Below are positions 10,243-21,095 of a DNA stretch of 64,000 nt, one piece after another. How positions within the stretch are numbered: the first letter of the stretch is position 1; every line of letters begins with the position of its first letter. The DNA comes from Archegozetes longisetosus. Its lineage: Eukaryota > Arthropoda > Arachnida > Sarcoptiformes > Trhypochthoniidae. Position numbers and translations under genes: made by a program. The stretch is taken from assembly GCA_018873245.2 (NCBI GenBank), contig JAEMBT020000002.1, positions 2,394,001-2,458,000 of the forward strand, written 5' to 3'. The notes under the pieces are model-generated. The model saw only the letters and a list, made by a program, of their open reading frames with translations, did no database searches and was not told the origin of the DNA.

Positions 10243-13200
10243 ATGGATCAATTTAGTTGCTTGAAATCGAGACATAAAAGACTCCGAATTCTTGTATTAT
10301 TTTGTTTGATAATTATATTTTATACTTTCATGAGTGTGTCGAATAACACATCTGAGCATCCTATAAACTATTCTATAACTGATCGCATAGATAGATATAT
10401 GCGTAATATACTTATAAATAGGACCAACAATGCAACAAAATTAATTTATCCAGAAGAGATATTCGATATTACAGAAGTGATTATTGACAAAAGTACACTG
10501 ATTCGAAATTCGAAAAATAACTTATTACTCGTCGTTTTCATAACCATATCTCCGGGAAAGCTTGGAAGAAGGCAATTCATTCGTCAGAATTGGGGTCATA
10601 TTTTTAGATCAAATGATAATTGTCGAGTTTTCTTCGTAACGGGTGAAAATCGAAATCTCAGATATTCTTTAGAATATATAAGAAATGATGCGACGATGAG
10701 ATCTGTTTACTTTGATATGATATAGTAGCGTAAGTCATATAAAGTGACGCCTCCTGGTTTTGGAATTAGGTTGTTAAACATAACACTTTCAATTTACTCA
10801 CCAAGTAACTTTAAAATATTTAAGAATCTGTGCATACAAGTTCATGCTATAAAATGTCTAGTGTGGGGTCAAGTAATTTAGTAGTGAAAAACTTATGAAG
10901 ACTTGAGAAATGTGAATGAAATGGTAATAGATAACAGGAAGATTGTTGTTGAAACGATATTATAATTTCATTCAGAACGAGATGTTTTGTTCAAAAATTA
11001 TGAATTCTTGTTAGTGTTGGAAAATTTCTAGTAGTTGTCTTTTGATGAGAAATCTATGTGGTTTCTCGAAAGTTTCTTAGAAACTTTCTTTTTACACCAC
11101 TAATTCTCATAAATATGAAATTCAAAGTTGAACTATTTGTTAGCAAGGTGGCAAAAGATCCTCTTTTTCAGAGGGCAAGCTTTAGGAAAATGTTATAAGC
11201 CCAACATTCTCGATGAGCAATTTACTTAAGTAGTTTTTAACGAAGGTGTTTTCAACCAATGGGACAAATAATTGAAAGTTTCTATTAATCTCTATCCGGT
11301 GCCTAATAATGGACTAATAAAACCTTTGAAATATCAATTTTAGTGATCAAAAACTATCTACAATATATTTTTTAAAATCTTGTATTTGATCTTTAAGTTT
11401 AGATGAACTGGTTTTTCTGATATGAACGATGAATGATGCATGATGCGATGAAACCCGTAAAAAAGTATTATAAAAATAAAAAACAAGGCGATCGGTTTGT
11501 GATCAGATCATATATGTTTGAATCAATATTGATATATGCTAGAAAAAAATTAGTCAAATGGCTATTTGGTATTTTTCATCAATAATTTATCAATTTTGCA
11601 AGCTCCGAATTCTTCCCAAAGTTTTTTCTCCTACTCAAAAAACACGCTTTATAAGTTTTAGCTCAACTGAGTCAACGATAAGTTGATTATTGAATTCAGC
11701 TCTAACTAACCCGGGATAGTATGCGTCTAGTTTCAGAAACACTGGGATGGCTTTTACAGTTTAATTGACTGATTCTATTCAGAACATCTCTGTCCTCATC
11801 TCAGAGAATAGCCAATTGAATTGGTTTCCTTCGATAGTCAGAGTCTCTGATGAATTTTCCTTCTACCCAACCCCCATGAGAATAATTTAAAATAATAATG
11901 CCATACATCTCCTTGCGGCCTGTTTCATCCTTTGTTAGGTCTAATGTTTACATGCAGCTTGACCAATCGATAAAGGCGAGTTTGCATTTTCGCATGCTTC
12001 TTAAACATTTTAAAACTAGTGATGATTCGACCCTAGTTTTTAAATTTCGATTCTATTCCGATTACGATTCCTCATGAAAACATTTTATTTTGATTCAATT
12101 CCGATTCCGATTCCGATTCTATAGAATCGAATCATCACTATTTAAAACTGATGATACGTCAAATAATGAAGTAAGAACTCTGAAATTTACACCCATACAG
12201 ATGTTTACATGAATGCAATACAATCGTCCAAACTCAATAAACATTTCAAGTATCCTAATATGAATATTGGAAACTAATTTTAGTCTAACGAAAACACGAG
12301 GCATGACAACTTTATATTGCATAAGTTTACTAATCTGTTCATAGACTATCAGGATATATGAGTCTCATCATCACATCACTCCGTCCATATTCCAAAGAAC
12401 ATATTTGTGTAATTACTGGTATGATAGGAGTTTCTAATTGTTTTTAGGTTTGTCAAAAAACGCTACGATTCAAGAAAATATTAAGAAAGAAGATAATGAA
12501 TATGGAGACATCATCCAATTTGGATTCTATGATAGCTACTATAATTTGACTCTAAAGTCATTAGCAATTGTTCGCTGGGCTGCTAATAATTGCCCATTTG
12601 CTAAGTTCATATTTAAAGCAGATGACGATATCCTTATTAAAAGTGATGACTTAATTAGTTTATGTAATAACTTGGACCCGAATGCAATTTACGGAAGACT
12701 TATTGTCAAACCAAAAGTTTATCGCGAAGGAAAATGGCTGATCGACCGATTTGATTATGCGAGCGATTTTTATCCCGATTATATTCAGAGTGTTTACTTG
12801 ATTCCAGGTATCAAATTATTTAATTCTTGTATTAGATATCGATATAAAATCTTCCAATAACATTGACAATAGTATCTAAAAGAATTAAATCAGTTCGAAG
12901 TAAATTGCGTTTTTTTTATCTGCAAACAGTTTATTAACGATATACAGAAACAAAAGAGTAAAGTCACACAGAAATTACGATCTTTATTGTAGAGAGTTGC
13001 AACAATTTAAGAAAAAAAATGTTAACAAACAGTAATGGGCAGTGTTTACCAAGGGAGTAATAGGTGGGATGTAGCTGTCATTTCACTATCTCGAAGATGG
13101 AACTATCTTTTGAATCTAATCAGTTTAGCCGACCTCAGCAAAATTGTAAATTTTGAAAGCTCGTCGTCCCCCTTTGCTCTTTTGTAAAAGCCAGTAATAA

Positions 13201-13773
13201 GTATATGCTTGATTATTCGAAATTTTTTCACAAGTTTTCGCATTATTTAGTTACTATTAATGGAATTCATATAACCAAAGTTAGTTTTCATACATAATCT
13301 TTTATAAGAAGGGTTACCACTCCTCACGGAACGTTCGTGAGTTTCATGAATAAAGTACCTCTAAGAGCAGAAAATCTCACGAAATTGGTCCAAATAGGGT
13401 GGTAACCAACTAACTGTTTATAACTAACTGTTCGGAGAGACAATACAGATTTCATAATTACATTCTGTTAATTTAAGGTTCATATGCTCTGCCGCTATAT
13501 GAAGCAGCTATTCTTCAATCATTACCTGCATTTCCTTTCGAGGATGTCTATATTACCGGGTTTGTTGCACAAAAACATCACTTCAAGAGACAAGATTTAA
13601 AACAGTTTACTAAGTTTGTGATCGAAAACGATTCTGACGTTAAAAAAGTGGGAACTTTATTTAACAATGAAGGCTACGTAGTTATTATTTTGGATAATTC
13701 TAATGATGACTCACTATATCGACTAAGGCAAATGGAAATTAGAAAATACGGTGAATCATCACCTATGATATGA
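10243..13773 (+). CDS. GT31 glycosyltransferase (beta-1,3-galactosyltransferase-like), three exons
   Basis: Exons 10243-10642, 12448-12807 and 13478-13773 join in frame (introns 1805 and 670 nt, both phase 1) to 351 aa, typical for this family. The start is the ATG at 10243; an in-frame GTG just before it is ignored. Residues about 15-31 form a signal anchor, giving a type II Golgi topology. Family motifs in order: RRQFIRQNWG (the R-x3-R-x-x-W block), FFVTG across the first junction, EYGDIIQFGFYDSYYNLTLKSL, KADDDI (the DxD metal/nucleotide-sugar site, about residues 191-195), and FEDVYITGF (the conserved acidic EDVY-G motif) in exon 3. It should transfer a sugar in beta-1,3 linkage to a glycan acceptor; donor and acceptor cannot be told from sequence. 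Two N-glycosylation sequons are visible in the stem. Confidence 0.92.
12017..12140. mobile_element. 124-bp hAT MITE in GT31 intron 1
   Basis: Ends are TAGTGATGATTCGA and its exact complement, a hAT-type terminus, flanked by a perfect 8-bp duplication TTTAAAAC at 12009-12016 and 12141-12148. The interior is a run of GATTC/ATTCCGATTCC repeats with no coding capacity. It lies 307 bases before the exon 2 acceptor. Confidence 0.88.
13312..13407. repeat. Small inverted-repeat element in GT31 intron 2
   Basis: GGTTACCACTC at the left end and its near-complement GGGTGGTAACC at the right end bound 96 bp. No target duplication is obvious, so calling it a MITE is tentative. Confidence 0.35.
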
Positions 13774-13779
13774 TGTACT

Positions 13780-14255
13780 CGTTTTCAAAACAAAGTTATG
13801 ATTTCTGCGAGTAAATAAAACTTTGAGAGAGCAGAAAGCTTTATTCTCGAACAAATAGATTATAAATTTTATTTTATCAAAAGCTGTGTACAAAGCATAT
13901 ATCATTAATACATGAAATTTTGCAAAAAAAACAGAGCGCACGCACTGGAAATATTAAATTGAACCATGAAGTGAAAACTAATATTTTAGAGTATACCAAC
14001 GATCTCTTCGATTATTATTTCTCTACATTATTTTAAATTCATTTGCTATACGTTTATAATGAAAAATTTTTATTTTATAAAAAAATGTGTAATCTTATAT
14101 TGTGAATAGAGCTCCTCAAGAGATTTAAGCGATTTGAAAAATCGAGTCAAACTTTCGAGTAGGATTCAAATAGATTTGAAAGATTTGAATTTATATTAAG
14201 TCAGAAAAATGTTCTGAAATTTTTCAAAACTTTCTAGAAACTTAAAAAATTCGGG
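13780..14255. other. Intergenic, no gene seen
   Basis: AT-rich sequence between the GT31 stop and the composite transposon; the end near 14220 carries TTTCTAGAAACTT-like repeats also seen at 16.4 and 17.3 kb. Confidence 0.4.
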
Positions 14256-14515
14256 GATACTTCGGTATATGGCCAGCAAGCTTTTGAAATAATAAGTGTC
14301 GCAAATAATAGTACTCGAAGAGCTGATTCCAACTATATATATGTCATTGTTCTCGGAAATGACCCATTGCGGAGATATCGGCTCAAGAAGTCAATGAATT
14401 CCCATAGACGTAATGTTAAAAATTTTTAGTTTTTTTTACCATTACGTCTATGGGAATTCATTGACTTCTTGAGCCGATATCTCCTCAATGGCTCATTTAC
14501 GATAACAAAGACATA

Positions 14516-16290
14516 CACCTGACGCAGAAATTAGGTTGACTCGCAAAATCTTTATAACTTTTGACTGGATTAAACGATTTTGAAAATTTTTTCACCAAAT
14601 TAATCAAGAATAAATGTAATTTCTTAAAATGTAACTCATTTTTTGAAAATAAAATATGGAAGACAAAATATTCCAGTTCAAATGAAAAAGCGGAAAAATT
14701 AAGAGAAAAACAAATAATTTATTGAATTTATTTAAAAATTTCAATATTTTGTGTGATTCCCCTGTGACAAACGAACAGCCTCGAGTCTGCAAGGCATCGA
14801 TTCCAACAAATCTATGAAGTAACCCCTATAAGTAGGGTTCGATAGCTTTGCGTATGCTCTATTAAGAGCGCTCAACAAGTCTCTTCTCGAACCAAATATT
14901 GTGCGCTCATTTCGAACCAAATGCTTCAAAATCGAACCAACATTCTCAACGTGATTCAAATCAAGAGAAAGACTGAAAAATCAATAAATAAGAAAAAATC
15001 AACAATTAATAATTCTCAAATACCTTGGATGTGATAAAACAAAATCTTCGTGTTGCCCGATGTTCCGGGTTATCCAATCTCTAACATGATTTGTGCACCG
15101 GATGGTTGTCGTGCAAAATTAAAACGTTTCCATTATTGAAATGTGTTTGGATGTATGGAATCAGGGATTGTCCAGAAATTCAGTGTATGACTCTTTTGTC
15201 AGACGATCGACTAGAAATATCGGTCCCATTCCATGAAAACTAAAATTGAAGAAGCAGAAATTAGTAAAACAAAATCAGAATTTTTAAGTTACCAAGCAAT
15301 AAATGAAACACTTAAACGGTGTGTTCTGGATCTGAGAGCGATGTTCTGCTCATCAAATCGTGTTCTATTCAGCCTTCAGACGTAAACTTTTCCTCTTTCG
15401 TCAGAAGAGATAGCGAATTCATCATTCGATATGACTCGTGACCAATCAATTAGATTCCAATCAGAAAACTGTTCCGAATATTGTAGTCTTCTTTGACGGT
15501 GAATGCCAGTCAATAGCTCTTTCTGCACCGCCACTCTTCTCTTAATTCCTGATAATTCAGAAAAAAATTAATTTTTAAAAATCATTAGATATCTAAAAGC
15601 ATTGTTCTTTGAGACGATTTCGAATTGTGGCCTCACTAATCGATTGGATCCGTTCGTTGTCTCTCAATTCTGGTATTTCTTTGAGTTCATTGATTTCGGC
15701 CCAATTGTTGTGAAGAGTGGCTAGAGCCAATGTCTGGTCATCTTCTGCTGTTGTCTTACGATGGCGGCCAGCATTGTGTGGAACCGTAAGGAAAGGCTCT
15801 TCATTGTCATCGATTTCTTTCCATTTATAGAAAGTCTGTTTTGAAATTCCTTAAAATCAAGGAAATGATTATAATTTATTGACAACTGATTGAATACATA
15901 CCGACTCTCCTCATAATCACCGATTGACTGGTGTTTTGAGCTCTTAATTTAATAAATAATCGATATTTCAATCCTCTTTCTTCGGCAGTACAATTCATTT
16001 TTATAATTGAAATCGAGGGTGAAATAAATGCGAACAAATTTTAGCTCAATTTTCAATAAATGACGTTTCCATAAGCGATTATGCATTAAACCGAATTTTC
16101 TTACCGAAAAAAATTTGATTCTTTACTCAAATCACTATAACTTTTTTATCTTCTTGAATATTCAAATTTCCTTTAAGTCAAATAAATTGCATTTATTCTT
16201 GATGAATTTGGTGAAAAAATTTTGAAAATTGGTTCATCCAGTCAAAAGTTATAAAGATTTTGCGAGTCAACCTAATTTCTGCGTCAGGTG
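14516..16290 (-). mobile_element. Tc1-like transposon, 1775 bp, inserted in the hairpin MITE
   Basis: Terminal inverted repeats begin CACCTGACGCAGAAATTAGG on both ends and remain nearly identical for about 95 bp. TA lies at 14514-14515 and 16291-16292. A decayed, intron-containing transposase gene is read on the minus strand. These long repeats distinguish it from the short-ended Tc1 copy at 5827-7371. Confidence 0.87.
14741..15998 (-). pseudogene. Decayed Tc1-like transposase with introns
   Basis: Reading from ATG at 15998: MNCTAEERGLKYRLF starts the HTH region, interrupted by a GT-AG intron of about 51 nt (near 15854-15904), then ISKQTFYKW and a GRHRKT linker. SEATIRNRLKEQ, HRQRRLQYSEQ and SNDEFAIS (first Asp block) follow, then a TGA stop in the expected RVW position. 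FHGMGPIF, LILHDNHPVHKS (second Asp) and LDLNHVENVGSILKHLV (Glu block, 14741-14959) complete the domain order. At least one nonsense codon and two frameshifts make it non-functional. Presence of several short introns is unusual for Tc1 transposases but known in some lineages. Confidence 0.75.
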
Positions 16291-16384
16291 TATATCACTG
16301 GAATCAGCTCTTCGAGTACTATCATTTGAGATACTTTTTCTTTCAAAAGCTTGCTGGCCATATACCGAAGTATAACCAAAAATT

Positions 16385-16550
16385 CTAAAACCCTAGAACG
16401 TTCTGAAAGCCTACGGAGTATTCTAGAACCCTATGTACTATTCTAGATTTTCTAGAACGTTCTATAAACTTGTAGAATACTCCAGAATTTTCTAGAACTT
16501 ACTAGAATTCTGTAGATTATTCAGGAAATTTCTGGAATATTCTACCATCT
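16385..16550. repeat. TTCTAGAA-rich low-complexity stretch
   Basis: About ten imperfect copies of TCTAGAA / GAACGTTCT / GAATATTCT within 165 bases immediately outside the composite transposon. Similar short pieces occur near 14230 and 17320. Confidence 0.6.
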
Positions 16551-16630
16551 CGCATCAAATTAAGGAGTTGTCTGGAAAACTCATTTTGGTGTAAAAGGGG
16601 ACACACTTACAAAATTTAAAAAACAACTTA

Positions 16631-17074
16631 ACGTATAAGTGCGTTTTATATACGCGCGTATTTAAGGTGAAACTACCCTATTTTTGGGCGCGAAGTTCAC
16701 CTTAAATACGTGCGTATTTAAGCTCCATAAAGTAAGGTCAGCTCCAAAAAAGTCAGTTTCACTTTAAACACGCACTTTTCATGACACATTATAAACATGT
16801 AATTGAAACGAATTGTGATGCTTTTGTTTAATAAAACTTAACGTCTAATTATCGACCATTAAGTTAAAACAAATTCAATTAAAATCCTTATTCTTCAAAA
16901 TAACATAAAGTGCCTCAAAGTAACACAAAAAATTATATGTCATCTAGTGCGTATTTAAAGCGAATTTATTAGTGTTTCACTTTAAATACGTGCGTATTTA
17001 AGACCATTTTTTGTGGTCTATAAAAAAGCTCAGTTTCACTTTAAATACGCGCGTATTTAAAGCGCACTTATACG
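16631..17074. mobile_element. TTAA-flanked element (444 bp) with internal palindromes
   Basis: Ends CGTATAAGTGCG and its exact complement are flanked by TTAA at 16627-16630 and 17075-17078, the target duplication of piggyBac-type transposons. The near-palindrome TTAAATACGCGCGTATTTAA (or the TGCG variant) occurs at both ends and about twice more inside, often followed by GTGAAACT. The core of about 200 bp is AT-rich and non-coding. A non-autonomous piggyBac-like element is the simplest reading, though the end bases differ from classical piggyBac (CCC). Confidence 0.75.
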
Positions 17075-17084
17075 TTAAAAATTT

Positions 17085-18130
17085 ATTTTTTTCATTATTC
17101 GCAGCGAATTCGAGTCTTCGGGTAAGCTCGAGGCAAGTCCAAATCAAATATAAATTTAGACAGATTCGACCTCGATATGTGCGGGACGCCAGTTATGAAT
17201 ATCGAAATTTATTTGTCTTAAACATATATTGTGCACAATACATATTTTAAAATTTTGATTTGATATAGTGGCTCATGTGTAGTGTTGAAAGATTTATAGG
17301 TATTATCTCTTCATGAGAAGCTTTCTGAAAAGTTTCTAGAAATATTTCTTGAGTATATAAAATAACTTTATAAAATAGATTTAATCATATCGTAAATCAG
17401 TCATATGTACCTGGAAACAGATATTGGTTACAGATAGCCGAAACCGATATTACCGCAGTACAAATAGCTGTTGATCTGTGTGATTGAACTTCTTCACCTA
17501 AGTACTATCATACCACACCCACTACAACCTCTGACTTCTTTATTGATATTTTAAGGTAGATTATATATTCTACTCTCAAAGCTCAAACGGAGGTTCGTAT
17601 AGCTTCTATTAAAATAGCTTTAAATTCAGTTCTATAATTTATGTTAAACCTAAGTCCTAAAATTAAACACTACCCAATTCCTACTAATCATGTCCTTAAG
17701 GTTAAAAGTAAAATTTTTATCAAAATGTAAAAATTTAGGTTAAAATTAGTATTCCAATGTAGGTACAGCTGTTGTCCACCTCGAGACTTGTTGGACCTAA
17801 CCTTCGTAAAATCAACTGAACCAAAGCTGAGGATAGCGTCAGATAGCCTCGTGATCTTACACTACTCTAACTTAGGCTAAATTATACAAGTGACTTCTTA
17901 GCCTTTTCATAAGAAATTTCACCTTTGTGATCTTACTTCACATAAATTTATGCCCTCTTAGAATCAGATTTATCATTCTAAATCTTTTAAAAATTTTCAT
18001 TTTATTCATATTTTTCATTTCTATTAATATTTGCTCAAGAATTGTTATTGATTTCAACATTCGGTAAACCAATGACTTCTTCAGACGATATTTCCGGTGC
18101 TGGCATTTCTGTGACAACGGTTTCATTGAA
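17085..18130. other. Intergenic; possible readthrough tail of the next gene at its end
   Basis: No gene up to about 18030. Positions 18139-18032 on the minus strand stay in frame with the upstream gene after its TAA (see finding on this stop). A 62-codon frame at 17938-18126 in another phase is not called. Confidence 0.4.
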
Positions 18131-18139
18131 ATCCGTTAT

Positions 18140-19236
18140 TTATTTGGGTCCTATCTCATGATAGGCTTCCTGAAATTCATAACTTTCTTCCGGAATAATA
18201 ATTCTTTTCTGTTTGGCGCCACTTCCAATCTCTTCTATTTTCTTAAAAATTTTTTCGTTATTATTTGGATTAATATTTTGTGGAAATGCTTCCGGTACTT
18301 CATAATCTGATGAAATTCTTTCTCTATTTTCTTCAAATCTTAATTTCAATTCATTTTTCTTTTTATAAAGATCTGAATCTTTTGTCTGACTTTTCTTCGA
18401 ATTGTTCCCTTTTGAACTCCTTTTCGGTCCAATTCTTTGTGAATTTATCTTTTTCTTAAAACTTTCGACACTTTTCTCATCAACTCCTTCTTCTTTAACT
18501 GACTCATCTTCGGATCCAATATCAGGATTAGTCTCTTTACTACTATCTCTATCTGAAGCAATGTTTTCGATATCTTGTTCTTCTACAATGTCTACCTCTT
18601 GATCAGTGGTTACGAGTTCTTTATTCGTTCCATCAACGTCTTGATAGGTTTCAGTTTCGTCCTGGCCTTTCACCTTGTTGTCTATCCACTTGGGTTCTGC
18701 AGCTATTTTGGCAGGAACTCCGTTCCAATCAATGCCCGTTTGAGAGATTTTCGGTGCGCCGACGACTACCGGCGAAAACACAAAAGAGTATTGCGTCTGG
18801 ATATCAGAATTTATTCTCAAGAGTACTTTCTCCCAGAAATTATCGATATATTTATACCTTTTTTGCTTTTGGGTCGCCTTAAAAGAAAAATTATTCTTAG
18901 TAGATACAAATAATTAGATTTTGTTATTATTAGTGCCAAAGTTTATTTCGCTTTATAATTGGTTTAACTAATTTGTTGCTTGCTAGTTGATGAATGTATC
19001 GGAAAAATTGGTTTTATTTGTTATTAGAAAAACTGTCTAAAACAGGTTTTTATTTCACGATAACTCGTTTAACATAATCCTCTATTTTTTGTATTTGTTG
19101 AGTTTGGTTTAATCTTTTTAACGAAGTAAACTATGGCACTAATTATCATTTGAAACAAACCTTCTAATAAAGAGATGAAAGCAAAGATAAAAATTAGATT
19201 TATGGTAGTTTTTCTGTATACTTTTAATGGAGTCAT
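18140..19236 (-). CDS. Secreted acidic protein, array member 1
   Basis: Exons 19236-19161, 18877-18858 (20 nt) and 18796-18140 join in frame to 250 aa. Exon 1 encodes a signal peptide (MTPLKVYRKTTINLIFIFAF through LLE) ending in phase 1. The tiny exon 2 adds DPKAKK. Exon 3 begins with a hydrophobic segment (TQYSFVFSPVVVGAPK) then becomes highly charged: DQEVDIVEEQDIEN, Asp/Glu-rich, then a Lys/Arg-rich patch (KRSSKGNNSKKSQTK), then mixed charge. No cysteine pattern and no known domain; probably disordered. Its stop TAA is followed by 35 further open codons in frame. Same strand and architecture as the genes up to 30.7 kb. Function unknown. Confidence 0.65.
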
Positions 19237-19239
19237 GTT

Positions 19240-19800
19240 TTAGAAAAGCATTTTCTCTATTAGTAGCGAATATGGTCTCAAATTCGTTCATAAACATAGA
19301 AAAAATACTTTCACGGTGTAGAATTTCATTGAATGATAAATTTTCAATAGTTAATCAACTCAGATTTTTTATTTTAAGTTTATTTAAAAGAAATTCAATA
19401 ATAAATTTTACCAGAAAAGAGATTAACAATAAGATAGATTTAGTTATTGATTAACTATTTTTTTGAGAAATCTTTTAATACAATTTTTCCGGAGTTGTGT
19501 GGAATTGAATTCAACGATTCGCCGACCTGTCAATGGAATGGAACATAAATAATATTTAGTAAAAGCATAAGGTAAATATAATATTAGTTTTTACCATTTT
19601 TTCCTGAATATGAATTCCATCTGAAGATCGCACTAATTGCTTTTGAATTATCGGATGGCTCTAAACAACAACAGCAAAAGTGTGAAGATATGAGTTAGAT
19701 AATATTTTCGAGAATAAAATAGCTTTTAATAATCACGAATCTATCAACTTAATATGTGACCTGATATTTTATAATTATGAAAGAACCAACTACGCTCAAA
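19240..19800. other. Intergenic between array members 1 and 2
   Basis: AT-rich; no further exon on either strand could be supported. Confidence 0.4.
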
Positions 19801-19802
19801 AT

Positions 19803-20739
19803 TCATGAATTTTGAATTACCATTTGAATTTGTCTTCGCCGAGGCGGAGGTGCAAGATATCTGTAATGAGAAGGGTAGAGAAGCTGAGGGTACGGGTATC
19901 CTGGTGGACGTCTGTATGAAAAATACGGTGGAGGCGGAGCTGGCGGCGATCCTCCCAAATGAGCTCCGATCGGCCTGGCATAAGGCCCACCTGTAAGTTT
20001 ATTAGAACTATACTCTTCACTCTCGGATCGAACCGAGATCATTGCAGAGGGAGATGTGGGGGTTGTTTTGGCTTCGAGAACTCCAGCTCTGGATGAGAGA
20101 TCTTCTGATTTCTTGTTGGCCAGCTTTGGCCTGATTTTATGGCGATACGGATGGCAAATCCTATAACAATTCTTTATAGACTGAAATCGATTGGCGTTTC
20201 CGCCGCAACCCGTGTATGAAAAAGGCTTGCACGTTCGGGTCTCGTGGTCATAATAAATTCGCGCCAAGTCTTTACTACAAGTACCGGAATCAGGCGGTTG
20301 GAAGCACTCAATGGGTACGGGAACCATATTATTGTGTACGACCACTACACGTGTTTTGAGAGGGGCAGGGGATGGGTGTGTGATGAGAGGCGTAGAATCG
20401 TCCACATTGATGGTAATCGGATGTTGGACTATGACTTGTTTTGATGGAGATTCGATTTCTTCATTAGGAGATGGAACTGAAGAGCAAGGATGAATAATTA
20501 TTTTTAAAATTATTGCAGTTGCATTTGAAAAATAGGCAGACTTACCGACAACACCAGTTTGTGGCGAACTATTCACTGAAAAAGAATACATAGGAAAAGT
20601 GTTGATCAAATTGAGATTGATTAAATTTCTCATCATATAAATTTGATTAAAATAAGTTTCCAGAGAACTCACCAAAACTGGATCCAATAAAAAATATCAC
20701 TAAGGAATTGATTGTTTTTATTAGTAAATTTTTCGCCAT
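19803..20739 (-). CDS. Secreted single-Kunitz protein, array member 2
   Basis: Exons 20739-20673, 20575-20546 (30 nt) and 20476-19803 join to 256 aa. Exon 1 is a signal peptide (MAKNLLIKTINSLVIFFIGS) ending in phase 1. Residues 33-89 are Pro/Val-rich with KQVIVQHPITI and TRVVVVHN strands. Residues 90-140 form a Kunitz/BPTI domain with exact spacing C-8-C-15-C-7-C-12-C-3-C and the conserved FSYTGCGGNANRF core. The P1 position after the second Cys is Ser, not Lys/Arg, so trypsin inhibition is unlikely; a different protease or a channel or adhesive role is possible. The C-terminal 110 residues are Ser-rich then Pro/Tyr-rich (APPPPYFSYRRPPGYPYP) and end basic. Secreted; target unknown. Confidence 0.88.
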
Positions 20740-21095
20740 ACTTTTCTCAAATTTTTGTTTATTTATGAAATTCTTTTGCCACGAAACCAGATTTAAAATC
20801 CATCTGTATTTTGATGACGACATAGAAAGACATGTCCGCCTATTTTTATCAATCATTCATTCATTTGGATTTTCTTGCAAAATACAATCTCTAAAAGTTT
20901 GAAACTTTTGAACTTTTAAAACAAAAACTTCTTGAAGAATTCTAACAACAAATTTGATATACTACAACGTTTAACAAAAGCACACGTAAACTTTAGCTAA
21001 GAACTCAATTTTATTTGAGAGCTAAGATAACTTTCATCTATACATAGATTAGACCGCAAACTAAAGAATAATACAAAAACTGTTACTAAAGCTTT

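Larger units (their letters stand above)
14260..16370. mobile_element. Hairpin MITE (TA-flanked) split by a Tc1 element
   Basis: Outer ends are CTTCGGTATATGGCCAGCAA and its complement, flanked by TA at 14258-14259 and 16371-16372. The left arm 14260-14415 pairs with 14440-14515 plus 16293-16370: removing the inner Tc1 element restores one continuous hairpin with arms of about 155 bp and a loop of about 24 bases. The innermost stem, CAATGAATTCCCATAGACGT and complement, is almost perfect. No coding capacity of its own. Confidence 0.85.

Noticed and set aside
16385-16550. Cluster of heat-shock-element-like GAA/TTC inverted units
   Set aside because: Units such as TTCTAGAACGTTC match the HSE pattern, but they are part of a low-complexity TTCTAGAA stretch beside a transposon with no gene start nearby.
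20244-20493. Two overlapping plus-strand frames opposite the Kunitz gene
   Set aside because: They are shadows of the minus-strand Kunitz coding exon.
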